Made by a program: the position numbers and the translations under genes
The notes under the pieces: generated by a model
What the model saw: the letters and a program-made list of their open reading frames with translations, nothing else
Database searches by the model: none
What the model was told of the DNA's origin: nothing
NCBI GenBank assembly: GCA_030549495.1
Contig: JAUIRK010001031.1
Coordinates: 806,001-870,000 of the forward strand
Source: Nectonema munidae
Lineage: Eukaryota > Nematomorpha > Nectonematoida > Nectonematidae
Length of the DNA stretch: 64,000 bases
Direction of reading: 5' to 3'
Shown here: positions 1 to 10,975 of the stretch, piece after piece
Numbering within the stretch: position 1 is the first letter of the stretch
How the letters are laid out: each line of letters starts with the position of its first letter

Positions 1-829
1 CACACGTGCATTTTGTTTACACACTGACTGTAAATAAACTCACAGGAATGTTTATCTTTTACCAAACCAATATTTCTGACAGTAGATGGCTTAAAACTTT
101 ATTAAAATAACTTTATATCGCTTTAATTTTTCCAATTTTGAAGAACTAAATAAGTTCTGTGAAAAAAATAAGCCCCAATGGAAATCAGCTTTGCCCCACC
201 CACCCCCTCCCCCTTGTGTTTAAAGTTTGACTACGGGACTATAAATACCTATCTTGTTTGTATCAGGGATTCACACATTATACTAAAACTCAAAAGATAG
301 GAAGATACGGAAAGTGCATTGAAGGTAAAAATAGTAAGTACCTTTTTAGGAAAAAATGCAATTGAGATTTCGAGAGTGAACAACGTGACAGAAAATATAA
401 CACAGAGAAATAGGCAAGTTATAGAGAATATATCTTTTTACTTTAGTGTGTCTTTTCATTTTAAGTGCGCCTTTTTTTTTATTTCAAGTGCGTCTTGTTA
501 TGTTCTGACTTCTCAGCATGTTTTTTACTTTTTTAATTTTTGAAACTAACATTAAGGTAATCAAAGTTTTAAATAATTAAGTTTTAATTAATTTAAGTTT
601 TAATTTACCTTCACAAAAAAATTAGCTAATCTTTTTACATACTGGGCAGAAAATAAACTTTATTGTATATGTTAAGTTATTACAAACAAGGTAAAATAGA
701 GACTTTAAAAAACAAAAGGTTTGAAAAATTTATTGTAAATTAATAATAAAAGTTTGTATTATATTCTTTCCCATCCATTGCCAGATTAAGGTTGAAGAAC
801 ATATATCGATAAAAATCATTTAAATCAAT
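1..829. other. AT-rich stretch, no gene recognised
   Basis: No exon, repeat end or transposase similarity was recognised here. Short open frames around 319-543 are low complexity (phenylalanine and serine rich) and look like chance. A C-rich patch near 190-225 resembles the C-rich ends seen in several small elements elsewhere in the window, but no partner end was found. Confidence 0.4.
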
Positions 830-1660
830 CATGTTGATTGAAAAAACACCTTCTTTGATGACTTCGTTAAGTTCTTGTGTCGACTTTCTAGACAAAAGCT
901 ACTTACACTTACTTTTTATCTTTGAGAAGCAGTTTTCAACAGGATTTAACATATATGAATATGGAGAAAGAAATCGAACTTTAATTCGAGCATTGTTTTC
1001 ATCAAAAAAAAGCTCTTATTTTTTGCGTCTTGTGTATTGCAGCATTATCCATAATTATCCAAAAAACTTCATTACTTTCAGGAAATTCTTCTAAAAGTTC
1101 TTTTAAAAAGATCAGAAACTTTTCGGCATTAAATGAACAGTTATATGTTTTAAAATGTAAAACTTTTGTACAATTAATAGCAAAGAAGCCTAGTGTTTCT
1201 TCTTTTATTCGGAATCACAGTTATGGCTGTCTTTCCATTTTTTAATCGCGCATAAAATCTGGTTAGATGAAAATTGAAGCAAGATTCATTCAAAAAGATG
1301 TAAAAGTTATGATCTTTTGGTGCATTTTTTGTCATGAAAAGCGTATTCTAGTCTCAGCTTTACGTTTCTTTCCATGTTAACTGCTTCGATTTTCCTGCAC
1401 GACTTTTTCAAAGTAATTTTAAATTTTTTTACCAGTTGATTATGATTAGCAGTCAAACTTATTTCAAAATTGTATCTAGCCTTCAGTTTCTCTTTAATTT
1501 CTTGTAGTGTAATTGTAGGAAATTCTTCAACGAGCTTTTCAACATAACTCAGAATCAAACGAACTTACTCGATGCCCGCCATGTCTTCTGGTAACTCCAT
1601 CGTTCTCATTGTTGCGATATACAATTGATTTAGCTGAAGAATACTAACCACAAATAATCC
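830..1660 (-). mobile_element. Tc1/mariner-type transposase relic
   Basis: Read on the minus strand, this gives most of a DDE_3-type (Tc1/mariner-like) transposase, which would cut and paste its own element. The N-terminal helix-turn-helix part lies near 1560-1650 (a piece reading DGVTRRHGGHR). A linker segment reading YVEKLVEEFPTITLQEIKEK follows from about 1550. The catalytic core lies between about 1300 and 840, including MDNAAIHKTQKIRAFF and then LNPVENCFSKIK, the usual DN..HK and NPVE..F signatures. The reading frame shifts several times, near 1560, 1310 and 1180, so the copy is dead. Terminal repeats were not identified. The family call rests on the order and spacing of these motifs. 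Confidence 0.75.
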
Positions 1661-2869
1661 CTTATATAGTTTATCCAGGAGAACCGATACCAATACACTT
1701 CCTTATGATAAATTTTACAGAATTTAGGAAAATCTGTGCTTATTTCAAAAATTTTAGCCAAACCAAACAGATTTTTTGAAAGTCTTTTCTTGATTCTGTA
1801 TAACTAGGACATACATTTTAACAATTGTAAAACATCGAATGGTTTTATACTTAGATTTATATGAAATTTAAGTAAATATAGCTTTATTAGTGTTTTTTAG
1901 GTCATAAAACATTAAAATTGCCCTATAGTTTTGTGATAAAAAATTTACATGAGTTAAAATGTGTTTAATCAATATATCCTAAAATCGTCTAAAAGTATCC
2001 CAAAAAAAGACGCCCATATGGCAATTTACTCTACACCATTTTCTCTATATTTTATTCAATACACGAAATAATCATGAATCTTAATGCACATAGCAGTTTT
2101 CTTTCATGCACTCTAAATCAGAACACCAAACAATCAGTATATATTTTATAAACTCTTTAGAAGAATCAAGCATGTTTTAAAACAAGAGGATTGTTGCATT
2201 TGTTTAAAAGGTTTAATATAAAAAATGGTTAAAATGAATAAAATGTTCAGTGCATTAATTATGATGAAATATATAACCGGTTAATTCTAAGTTCAATGCT
2301 TGTAGCTGCAGACAGGTTTGGGAAAAACCAAGACTTTAAAAGACAGCCAGCAATTGACGAAAGATTCGACACTTCTGGTGCAATGAGAGAAAGCTTCCTT
2401 AAAAAGGGACATCTGTCACGAATCTCGAAAGGTTGTAAACAGGTGAAAAAGGAAAAACAGGGCAGAGAACGGGAAAGAAAAAACAAATTCTTGAATGTGA
2501 TCAAAGCCATTTCACACTCTGTGTTAATATGTATAACTAACTCCCTTTTTCTATAAATATAAAAAAACATCTGTACACTATCTCTAAGTCAATTGTCTCA
2601 CGCTTATAAATTATATACATACTAGCCGGTCGCGCATTCCTTTCTCCCTTCGCTAGAAGAGTCATTCGTGTTATGAGTTGGTTGTGATGTGAGGAGTTGG
2701 TCTTTAGTGTAAGCGTTAAAACTAATAAAGGCAGTTGCAGTAAAAACTCTTAAATTAGAAGAAAAAAAAGGAATAGATTTGAAAGAAGATGACATCCTAA
2801 ATATGACAAGTAATAGTAACGATTTAGAAAAAACGGATGGTTCGATAAGAAATGTGAAAATTTTGCTTT
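1661..2869. other. intergenic stretch, no gene recognised
   Basis: Mostly AT-rich sequence. An open stretch of about 50 codons on the plus strand (about 2720-2870) is lysine and acid rich and could be read as coding, but I recognise no homologue and no convincing start or splice site. The overlapping plus and minus open frames at 2260-2570 look like chance. Confidence 0.35.
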
Positions 2870-3420
2870 GATGGTGAAAGCACTCCACGGTACCATTTGG
2901 AGGAGTGAGTATGCTGAATATAATCTGGGTTTAATTCTCAATGGTCTTCGATTCGAAGCCAGCATTCCAACGTAACTGCTCATGATTCGATACCAGAGGT
3001 ACGAATCGTAATTTCTGGGTGAAAGAACTCCATTGTACCACTTGAAGGAGTAAGTATGGTTGTCTATAATCTAAGCTTAATTCTCGATGGTCATGGGTTC
3101 GAAGCCAGCATTCCGACTTAACTTCTCATGATTCGATACCAGAGGTACAAAATTGTATTTTCTGGGTGAAAGAACTCCATTCTACCATTTGGAGGAGTGA
3201 GTATGGTTGTCTATAATCTGGATTCAATTCTCAATGGTCTCGGGTTCGAAGCCAGAATTTCGATTTCACTGCCCATGATTTGATCCCAGATGTGCAAATT
3301 ATGTCTTCATGGTTGAAGCATCCCACAGTTTCTTCATAACAAAGCCTCAATGAGTGTGGGCAACCTAGCTCACATGACACCCTCGCTTTTTAGCGTTAAT
3401 AATTTAACGCGTAACAAATC
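2870..3420 (+). repeat. head-to-tail tandem of a tRNA-derived SINE-like unit
   Basis: About three units of roughly 152 bp lie in direct tandem. Each has a pol III B-box-like core: GGTTCGAAGCC is intact in the second and third units and slightly altered in the first. An upstream GAGTGAGTATG..., a plausible A-box region, and a downstream conserved body (CATGATTCGATACCAGAGGT and then a GGTGAAAG..CTCC block) complete the unit. The same head-plus-body arrangement recurs singly at 54695-54845 and, inverted, at 21458-21625. This supports a dispersed SINE family rather than a local satellite. The last unit runs into a diverged tail ending near 3390. Confidence 0.65.
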
Positions 3421-3506
3421 ATTTTATTTGTTAAGCCCAATTCCACTTTTCAAAGATTTTTATTTATTTTTTTTTAATTAAAACCTTAAACTAAATTTCC
3501 TTTTTT

Positions 3507-6262
3507 ATGAAAATTAATCAAAACTGTCAAAAAATTGATTTATCCCAAAAAGAAACATCTTATCCAAATAATTATAAAAAGTTTTTTACACACATATACC
3601 CATTTTCAAGTAGGCTCTGTTTACTGGTTATATTCCTTATTTTTAATAAAAATTAGTCAAAACTGACAAAATAATTTAAATATGCAGCCCATGTCAAAAT
3701 TAAAATTTTTATTCTTATAAAAAGTTTTTTATACATTTCAAGTATGTAGAATTTAATGATGTTCATTTTTTATGAAATCAATAAAACCTGTCAAAAAATC
3801 GATTAAACCTGTAAATCAATGTCAAATATATAAACATAAAATAACTTCGACTTGCAGTATTTCTGTGGTAATTATTTTCTTAATTTATTAAACCAACTTT
3901 AGATGTTTCACTCTAAATATTTCATTTATAGTAACTTATATAACTCGATAGGACCTCCATCTTTTTGGCTACAAATTCGTTATCGGCTCGTAGTCTCTAC
4001 GTCATATTATAATTTTCAGTATGTAATTTTGCTATTCATTCTATGATGATCCTTTCTTGGTAGCTCTTTTTTCATTAGAAATTTATATTCTCCCAATGTG
4101 TATTCGAAAATTTTTTTATAAGGATAAAATTACTTTTTCCTCTTTCAAAGCATTCTGATTAAAGAATCTTCTTGATCTTAGACTTTTTTTATCAGTATCG
4201 TGTATTTTATTATCAGGCCTGAATATTTGCCAACCAATCTCATTTCAAAGGTTTTTTTCTGATGAATCATTCGTGATGTTCATTGTTCAATTACAAAAAC
4301 TTGTCCATGTTCTTCATCTAAAAAATTATCTCTTTGACGCAAAAAGAAAGATGGACAAATTCAATTTAAATTAAAAATATCTTGATAGTGACTAAATTCT
4401 CACATATTGGCATCAGTGACATTTTTGATAAATCTGACCTATTCTAAATTTTCAGATTTCCTACCCATCTTAGCTAAATGTTAATTGTAATCTTAGATGA
4501 TAAGCTATAGATTTAAATATTTTTCATTTGTAAAAGAGGAACTTCTTTTTCACAGTCAAAATCTTTTTTGAAGCATCTAATATATAATTAAACCACTCCC
4601 TAGTTCATTAGAACATGGTAGATCTTCCATTTAGTCAAGATACATATATTTTTTTAATTATTTGTTTTGATCACATATTCTCTTTTCAATTAGTTTACAA
4701 CTTGGTTCCTTCTCTCATACAAATTTTCAAAAGATTTTATAATACGTTTTGTTTTTTTTAAATAAATATTTCATACTCAAGATGATTGTAAAAAGTATTA
4801 TAAGCCAAAATATACAAAAAAAAAAAAGTATATTTTTACTATATACCTAATATACAGCGATTTTTTGGAAAATTTTTACAGAGCAAATTTTCTAGCATAC
4901 ATTACTAATTCAATTCCCACTTTGAGATATTTTTTAAACATATTATCCAAAATCCAGTACAGAAATAAAATAAGCATAGTCGATTTGGTATAAAACAGAT
5001 TTTATTTTTTTGAAAATATTTTTGAAGACAGTATCTAGAAGTAAAATGCAAATCTGATTGAGGCTTTCAGATATTTTAAAACCATAAATGCCAAACCTGA
5101 GTCCAAAAATGAAACCAGCATCTTCCATTTGGCATAAAAACAGATATTTTATTTAAATTTCAAAAATATTTCTGTAGATATTAGACGTAAACGAAACATT
5201 TGATTGACACTTTCAGACATTTAAAACCTCTAAATGCAAAAAATGATTTCAGAAATAGAAATTATCATGGTCGAATTGGTATAAAAATATATATTTCATG
5301 TAAAATTAGAGAGAATATTTTGGGATATCGTTTTCAGACATAAACCGCAAATTTGATTGACACTAGCAGTAAAACCTCTAAATGCGAAAACTGTGTTCAG
5401 AAATGAAATCATCATGATCTAATTGCTATAAAAACATATATTTCATGTAAAATTTAAATCAATATTTTTGGAAACAAATTTTAGAACTAAACGCAAATTT
5501 GATTGATACTTATAGGTATTTTCAAATTCAAACTGCAAAAATTGAGTCCATAAATGAAACTAGCATGGTTGATTTGGTATAAAAACATATATTTCATTGT
5601 AAAATTTGAATGAATGTTTTTGGTTAGAAGTAAACCGCAAATTTGATTAACACTTAAAGGTATTTTCACATCTTAAACGTAAAAAATGAGCCCAAAACTA
5701 GCATGGCCGATTTAGTATAACACATATATTTCATTGTAAAATTTGAATTAATGTTTTTAGAGAGAATTTTTAGAAGTAAACCGCAAATTTGATTAACACT
5801 TATAGGTATTTTCACATCCTAAAAGTAAAAAATGAGTATGGCCGATTTAGTATAAAAACATATATTTTATGTAAAATTTGAAGGTATATTTTATTAGATA
5901 TATTTTTGATCAATCAAAATTTTGATTGACATTTTCTAAAAAGTAGCTATGATTAGTGAAAAAATTAAATATATAAAGTGTTATGCGTTCTAAACTGTAT
6001 ATAATTATAAATTTTCAAGGTATTATATAATATAGATCCTAAGTTATAAGGTTAAGTATAGATAATGTCAAAATTTTGCTGAAAAAATTTAATTTTTGAT
6101 TTTGATTAACAGTTTTGTACATGAAAGGGTCATTCAACTACCATGAAAATGGTTTCAAAAGATGCAGCTAGCGATTTTAGGAAAAGTCACAAAATTTGAA
6201 GGGATATGATTTAGCCAATTTTCTACAATTAATTATTAGTGAAGGGGGCAGCACTAATAGGA
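3507..6262 (-). mobile_element. TTAA-flanked non-coding element, copy 1, right end lost
   Basis: This is an inverted, decayed copy of the family seen complete at 25681-29134 and 59251-62613. Its left terminus is at 6262, where GCACTAATAGGA runs into TTAA (6263-6266). Going leftwards come the left-arm units of about 150 bp (about 5900-5150), the conserved core (about 4900-3900) and only the start of the right arm. Sequence similarity stops near 3507, so about 900 bp including the right terminus is missing. No long reading frame is kept in common with the other copies, so it is non-autonomous. The piggyBac assignment rests on the TTAA target and CCC-type termini of the family. Confidence 0.75.
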
Positions 6263-6266
6263 TTAA

Positions 6267-7149
6267 AACATAAATAGATGTACCCTATCCGTGCCAAATG
6301 GATACACCATTTGTTTATTTCGTCGCACCCTTTGGCAATTCAAATGCAACATTTTGCAATTCGGTTACAACTTTTTTTGCAATTTGAAGATACCGTTTTT
6401 AGATTTTATCCTAGTTTTAATCTTAATTATATGTGTATTTTTTTAAAACTACTTTTATACTATTTTATTGACAAAAACAAGATTGAAAAATTTAAGTTTC
6501 TGAATAAAATTTTTTCTCCATTTAGTTTGGATCATGAAGAAAATATTTCTTGACAAAAAATTAAGCAAAAATAAAATAATTAATCAAAATTAAAAAATAT
6601 TAAGTAAACATTATTATCAGCCTTATAAACTTTCAAAAATGTAACAAATTATGTCAAAAAACAAGGTTTAATAAGACTGACTTTAGCTGAAGGAAATATT
6701 ATTCGAGAAGCCGAAAAACCCATTAAATTAAAATAATAATTCTGCAAAAAATATTGTTCAATTATATAAAGATAACAATTTTTTGGAAGTTGACAAAAGA
6801 GGTGGAAAAAAGGATCAAAAAGTTTTTCCAAGTCAAATAGACCAGTGCTTTTCAAACTTTTTCTTGTTTGCCTACTCCTAAACGAGGTTATATAAGAGCT
6901 GTCTACCCTAAATTGTAAAATATATTTTCATAAAAATAACTCAAACGCTCTATTAGTTCTATATTTTGAATTAACACTTTGAAGTTGTGTTGTAAGAGTA
7001 GCTTATGCAAATCAGGCGTTTGCACAATTTTCCCTCAGCAACAGTGGGAAATTGTTTACCTTCGATTATCCAAATGGGAACAAGCTTATTTTTTATTATT
7101 ATTATGAAAGTCTTACATAAAAGTATCAATTTTATTTTCTACAGAAATA
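6267..7149. other. gap between two decayed transposons
   Basis: AT-rich sequence with no recognised exon, RNA gene or element end. It lies between the left terminus of TTAA copy 1 and the C-terminal end of the hAT relic. It could include the lost 3' end of that hAT. Confidence 0.3.
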
Positions 7150-8158
7150 TCATATCAAACATAATAAATAATCCCTTAAATTAAACCACAAAGCAAAAAT
7201 TTTTATTAAAATAACCAGTAAAATTATTATTTTTAGCAATTAATGACTCGGCTGATGTTGTATTTTGCTATTTGCCTAAATTCTAATTTTTCTTCGTTTT
7301 TATCAAGACTAAAGAAGAAAAGTCTTGCTCACACAGGTATGAAGTTGCATATTCAGCTATTTCTTTATACTCTGGAATTTCGAGTAAAGCAACCCAAAAA
7401 TCCATCGATGTTCATAAGTTTTAAAAGCTGCTTTGTGTATAATCTGTTCTAAGTTCTAATAAGGCATCAGAGTAGTCTGCATCATCAACAGTAAATGGAT
7501 TGAGAACGCACATATTGGAATTCAGGCGTTCATTTTCACTGGAAAATAAAACTCGGTTTTCCTGCATCAAGGAAAGATGGTTACTGATTAAATGTGGCAT
7601 TCTTGTCCCCCGTGTCTGCTTCTCTTCTTTCAAATCCTTTTCCCAGCAAGTCTGTCTTATAAAAATATAAAGTTTCAAAATTAGAAAAAAAATTTTCTAC
7701 ATTATTCTTCATTTTTTAATCTTAAGTTTGAAATCATTTATTTTACTCATACTTGAGAAAATATCTCCTCCTTTATCTTGTTGACTTATGTTGAGCTTGT
7801 TCAAGTGATCAAAAATTAACGCCATATATGAGTTTTGCTAACCAGAAGGTTTCTTAACATTTAAGCGTCATGGAACTTGCTTCTTCATTCAGAAAAGTTG
7901 CTCTTTTACTGCTAAAACTCAATTGAGAACCCTTCCACGATATAGGCAAGGAACTTCACTATAGAAAATAAGTTTAGTAAAATTAGCTTACATATTTTTT
8001 ACACAACTCATTGAAAATTCTGTGTTTTTTTTGCATGATCACGATAACATCATCAGGTAGCAAATCCAAATAATTTTAAACATCAGCATTTCTAGTCTTA
8101 TTTAATTGCTTTGCTACCAAGGCTTCCCCATGAATCACATAATGAATTGATACACAGC
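7150..8158 (-). mobile_element. hAT transposase relic, ZBED5/GTF2IRD2-like
   Basis: Minus-strand translation, moving between frames, gives the middle and C-terminal parts of a hAT transposase of the ZBED5 type. The order is a segment reading HGEALVAKQLNKT near 8120, FNELCKKY near 8010, FLNEEASSMTLK near 7880, LNKLNISQQDKGGDIF near 7780, NPFTVDDADYSDALLELRTD near 7470, and the dimerisation motif TSYLCEQDFSSLVLIKTK near 7340-7290. That last motif matches the family T.YLCE..FS....IKTK signature. Stops and frame changes show it is dead. Its upstream side is cut by a fragment of the TTAA-flanked family starting at 8160. Confidence 0.8.
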
Positions 8159-8159
8159 T

Positions 8160-8390
8160 TCCTATTAGTGCCCTTTACTAAAAAATTAATTATACAAAAT
8201 TAGCTGAATCATATCCCTTCGAATTTCGTGACTTTTCGTAAATTCGCTATCTGCATCTTTTGATACCATTTTCATGCTAGTTGAGTGAAGCTTTCATGTC
8301 AAAAACTGTCAATCAAAATCAAAAATTAAAATTTTTTTAGCAAAAGTTTGACATTATCTATAGTTAGGCCTTATAAATTAACTAAACTAG
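8160..8390 (+). mobile_element. TTAA-family element, left-end fragment (copy 4)
   Basis: The fragment opens with CCTATTAGTGCCC, which matches the CCCTATTAGTGCTGGG terminus of the complete copies. It continues with the conserved subterminal block (AAAATTAATTATAC, then GAATCATATCCCTTCGAATT) as far as about 8390, where similarity ends. It lacks the arms, core and right terminus. The TTAA before it appears mutated. It directly abuts the hAT relic. Confidence 0.75.
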
Positions 8391-8819
8391 AATTCAAATT
8401 TCAAGCCAAGACGTGGAGAAAAATCTTCACGGAGTTGTTATCCCCTACCAGCGCGGAAGACCAGAAGAAGGACTCCTCTTCTTTTTAAAAAGTGAAATTT
8501 GGGTTTTAAAACAAATCATTATAGATATATGTTAATAACTTTCACTCTATATGTCATTAAATATAATAAAAAAATTTGGCAGTCATTTTAGAGAGTTTCA
8601 TAAATAAATAAAAAAATAATAAAATTTTTAAATTTAAAATATTTTAAGTTTTACTTTTAAAAATAAAAAATAACGATTTTCGTATTCTTTGTCCTCCAAT
8701 GCTTCAAATATTCAGATTATTAAATTTTTTTTAAATAAAACTTAATTTTAAGTTTTACTGTTGTTTTTTATCAAATGAATCATTTATACTTCATAAAAAA
8801 CGTAATCCTAAATGGGATA
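8391..8819. other. AT-rich stretch, no gene recognised
   Basis: No exon or element boundary was seen. A short GC-richer patch near 8410-8480 (around CAGCGCGGAAGACC) has no recognised match within the window. Confidence 0.3.
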
Positions 8820-8935
8820 AGCATGGGTAAGTAGGTTAGAGTGTAAGATAAGGTTACAGATGATCCTGGGTTTTAACCTAATCTCTGTTAACTATTTTAT
8901 AGTTTGGCATCAATGGTACATTATCGCCTTGTTAA
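8820..8935 (+). repeat. diverged tRNA-derived SINE-like copy
   Basis: A head reading GTAAGTAGGTTAGAGTGTAA, a B-box-like GGGTTTTAACC near 8870 and then a body (ATAGTTTGGCATCAATGGTA) follow the same order as the SINE units at 2870-3420 and 54695-54845. The copy is diverged, so family membership is probable rather than certain. Confidence 0.45.
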
Positions 8936-9199
8936 TAAAAATACATTTAACTTAATATTTTTTTCTAAATGAAGTCAAAATTATTCATTATTAAACTGAT
9001 GTACATTATAAACACAAGAAAAAAGAATGTATAAGTCTAAATTTTGTGTCATAAATTTTTGAGCTATGTTTTAAATCCAAATACGAATGTTGAGTTAGAA
9101 ATTAAATGCGGAGAAATTTTACGTTGGTTTAAAAAAATTTGTTATTGCCTTCCTTGTTAAAGAAATTCTCGAATGTTTCATGCATGCAAATAAACTTTT

Positions 9200-9690
9200 T
9201 CAGGCACAATTAGTAAAAAATAATCTCAAATGATTTGGCTAAAGCTTGTGATCTTATTCATTCTAAGATTAAAGTTTTTAAAAAAAAAAAGAAAATTTGG
9301 ATTCAACCAAGTATTATTTAAGAAGGGAAAATATAAAGATTCGAGGAAACAATTCTTACCAAAAAAATTGGTTGATTACTCATTAAATTTACTTTTTCTA
9401 ATGTTGAACAAAATAGTTTTGACGATAAGCTTCGTTTGAAAGAAATTTTGTATAACTCTCTCGATTCTGTTATAAATGAAACAACAAATAAGTTTCAAAC
9501 TATATAATATAAATTATTTCAATCAGTTAACTGTTTGTTACCTAAATTTCCTAATTTTTTGGATCTATTTGAGAGAAAGCCAATTTCTGATTTGATTGAT
9601 TCGTAGACAGACTTTAAACTTTTCTAATCTCAATGCGAAATAGTTTTAAAATTGTGTATACATTTATACTCAGCTTATAAAAACATTTTT
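9200..9690 (+). mobile_element. hAT transposase fragment, ZMYM1/TTF-type
   Basis: Plus-strand frames give LAKACDLIHSKIKVFKKK near 9240, then LKEILYNSLDSVINETTNKF near 9440-9500 and LPKFPNFLDLFERKPISDLI near 9540-9600. This order is typical of the variable region and the region before the C-terminal domain of hAT transposases annotated as zinc finger MYM-type protein 1-like. Several stops and frame changes are present. Neither the C-terminal dimerisation motif nor terminal repeats were found, so this is a fragment. Confidence 0.6.
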
Positions 9691-10257
9691 TTAGGTAACT
9701 AAAAATTTTTTAAAAAGCAAACTGATATTTCAAAAATTAGCGCACCAATGAAGCACCCTTAAAATTTTTGCCTAACACGGCCATTGGGCAGAGTTATTGG
9801 CACTCTCTCTAGCGAACTTTTTCGTTGTTCAAAAACTTACTCTGAGAGTTTGCATCGGGTCCCATTGTACACACATCCCGGCTTAGGTAACTTGTTCCGT
9901 GCGAGGAGATAATCTGAATATTTGAAGCATTAGAGGGCAAATTATACGAAAAATGATTTATCTACAAGAATTTTTCTTTGGAGATGACGAATCAGAAGGG
10001 CCACCAGTCTTTCTGGAGTTTTCCATCCAGAAGTTTGGGCGAGTGGTGGGTAACAGAGTTTGATCCTACTTTCCACTAAGTAGCGGCAACGATTTTGTTA
10101 GTGGGTAGTTTTCTTTGTCTTCTTCTCACTAGCATGGAAGATTTTCTAAATAAATCATGAAGAAACCATCATTTTTTAACTAACCATTAGAAGAAACAAT
10201 TTAAAAAACCTAAAAAAAAACGCATTAATTTCATTTATTCGAAATTTCAAAACTTGT
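9691..10257. other. intergenic stretch before the tandem arrays
   Basis: Less AT-rich than its surroundings between about 9770 and 10090, but I recognise no gene or repeat. The 63-bp array starts at 10258. Confidence 0.3.
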
Positions 10258-10975
10258 AAAGAGGACTTTTAATTTTGGAAAAATAAGAATGTTTTATTGT
10301 GGGTAATGGTATTGTTAACTAAAGAGGGCTTTTAATTTAGGAAAAATGAGAATGTTTTATTAAGGGTAATGGTATTGTTCGCTAAGGCAGACTTATAAAC
10401 GGTAGGACTTTTAAATACGGAAAAATCAGAAGGTTTTATTATGGGTAATGGTATTGTTCGCTAAAGAGGACTTTTAATTTTGGAAAAATGAGAATGTTTT
10501 TTAAGGGTAATGGTATTGGTAACTAAAGAAGACTTTTAATTTTGGAAAAATGAGAATGTTTTATTAAGGGCAATGGTATTGTTAACTAAAGAGGACTTTT
10601 AATTTTGGAAAAATGAGAATGTTTTATTAAGGGTAATGGTATTGTTAACTAAAGAGGACTTTTAATTTTGAAAAAATGAGAATGTTTTATTTTAACAGGT
10701 TTTTAATGGTATTGTTCGCTAAAGAAGACTTTTAATTTTGTAAAAATGAGAATGTTTTATTAAGGGTAATGGTATTGTTAACTAAATAAAACTTTTAATT
10801 TTGGAAAAATGAGAATGTTTTATTAAGGGTAATGTTATTGTTAACTAAAGAGGACTTTTAATTTTGGAAAAATGAGAATGTTTTATTAAGGTAATGGTAT
10901 TATAAAGAGTACTTTTAATTTTGAAAAAGTGAGAATGTTTTATTAAGGGTAATGGTATTGTTAACTAAAGAGGAC
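10258..10975 (+). repeat. 63-bp tandem array, about 11 units
   Basis: Units of about 63 bp contain GAGGACTTTTAATTTTGG, then AAAAATGAGAATGTTTTATT and then AAGGGTAATGGTATTG. They repeat about eleven times with a few short and variant units. The array passes directly into the 31-bp array at 10975/10976 with no unique spacer. No coding sense is kept. Confidence 0.9.
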
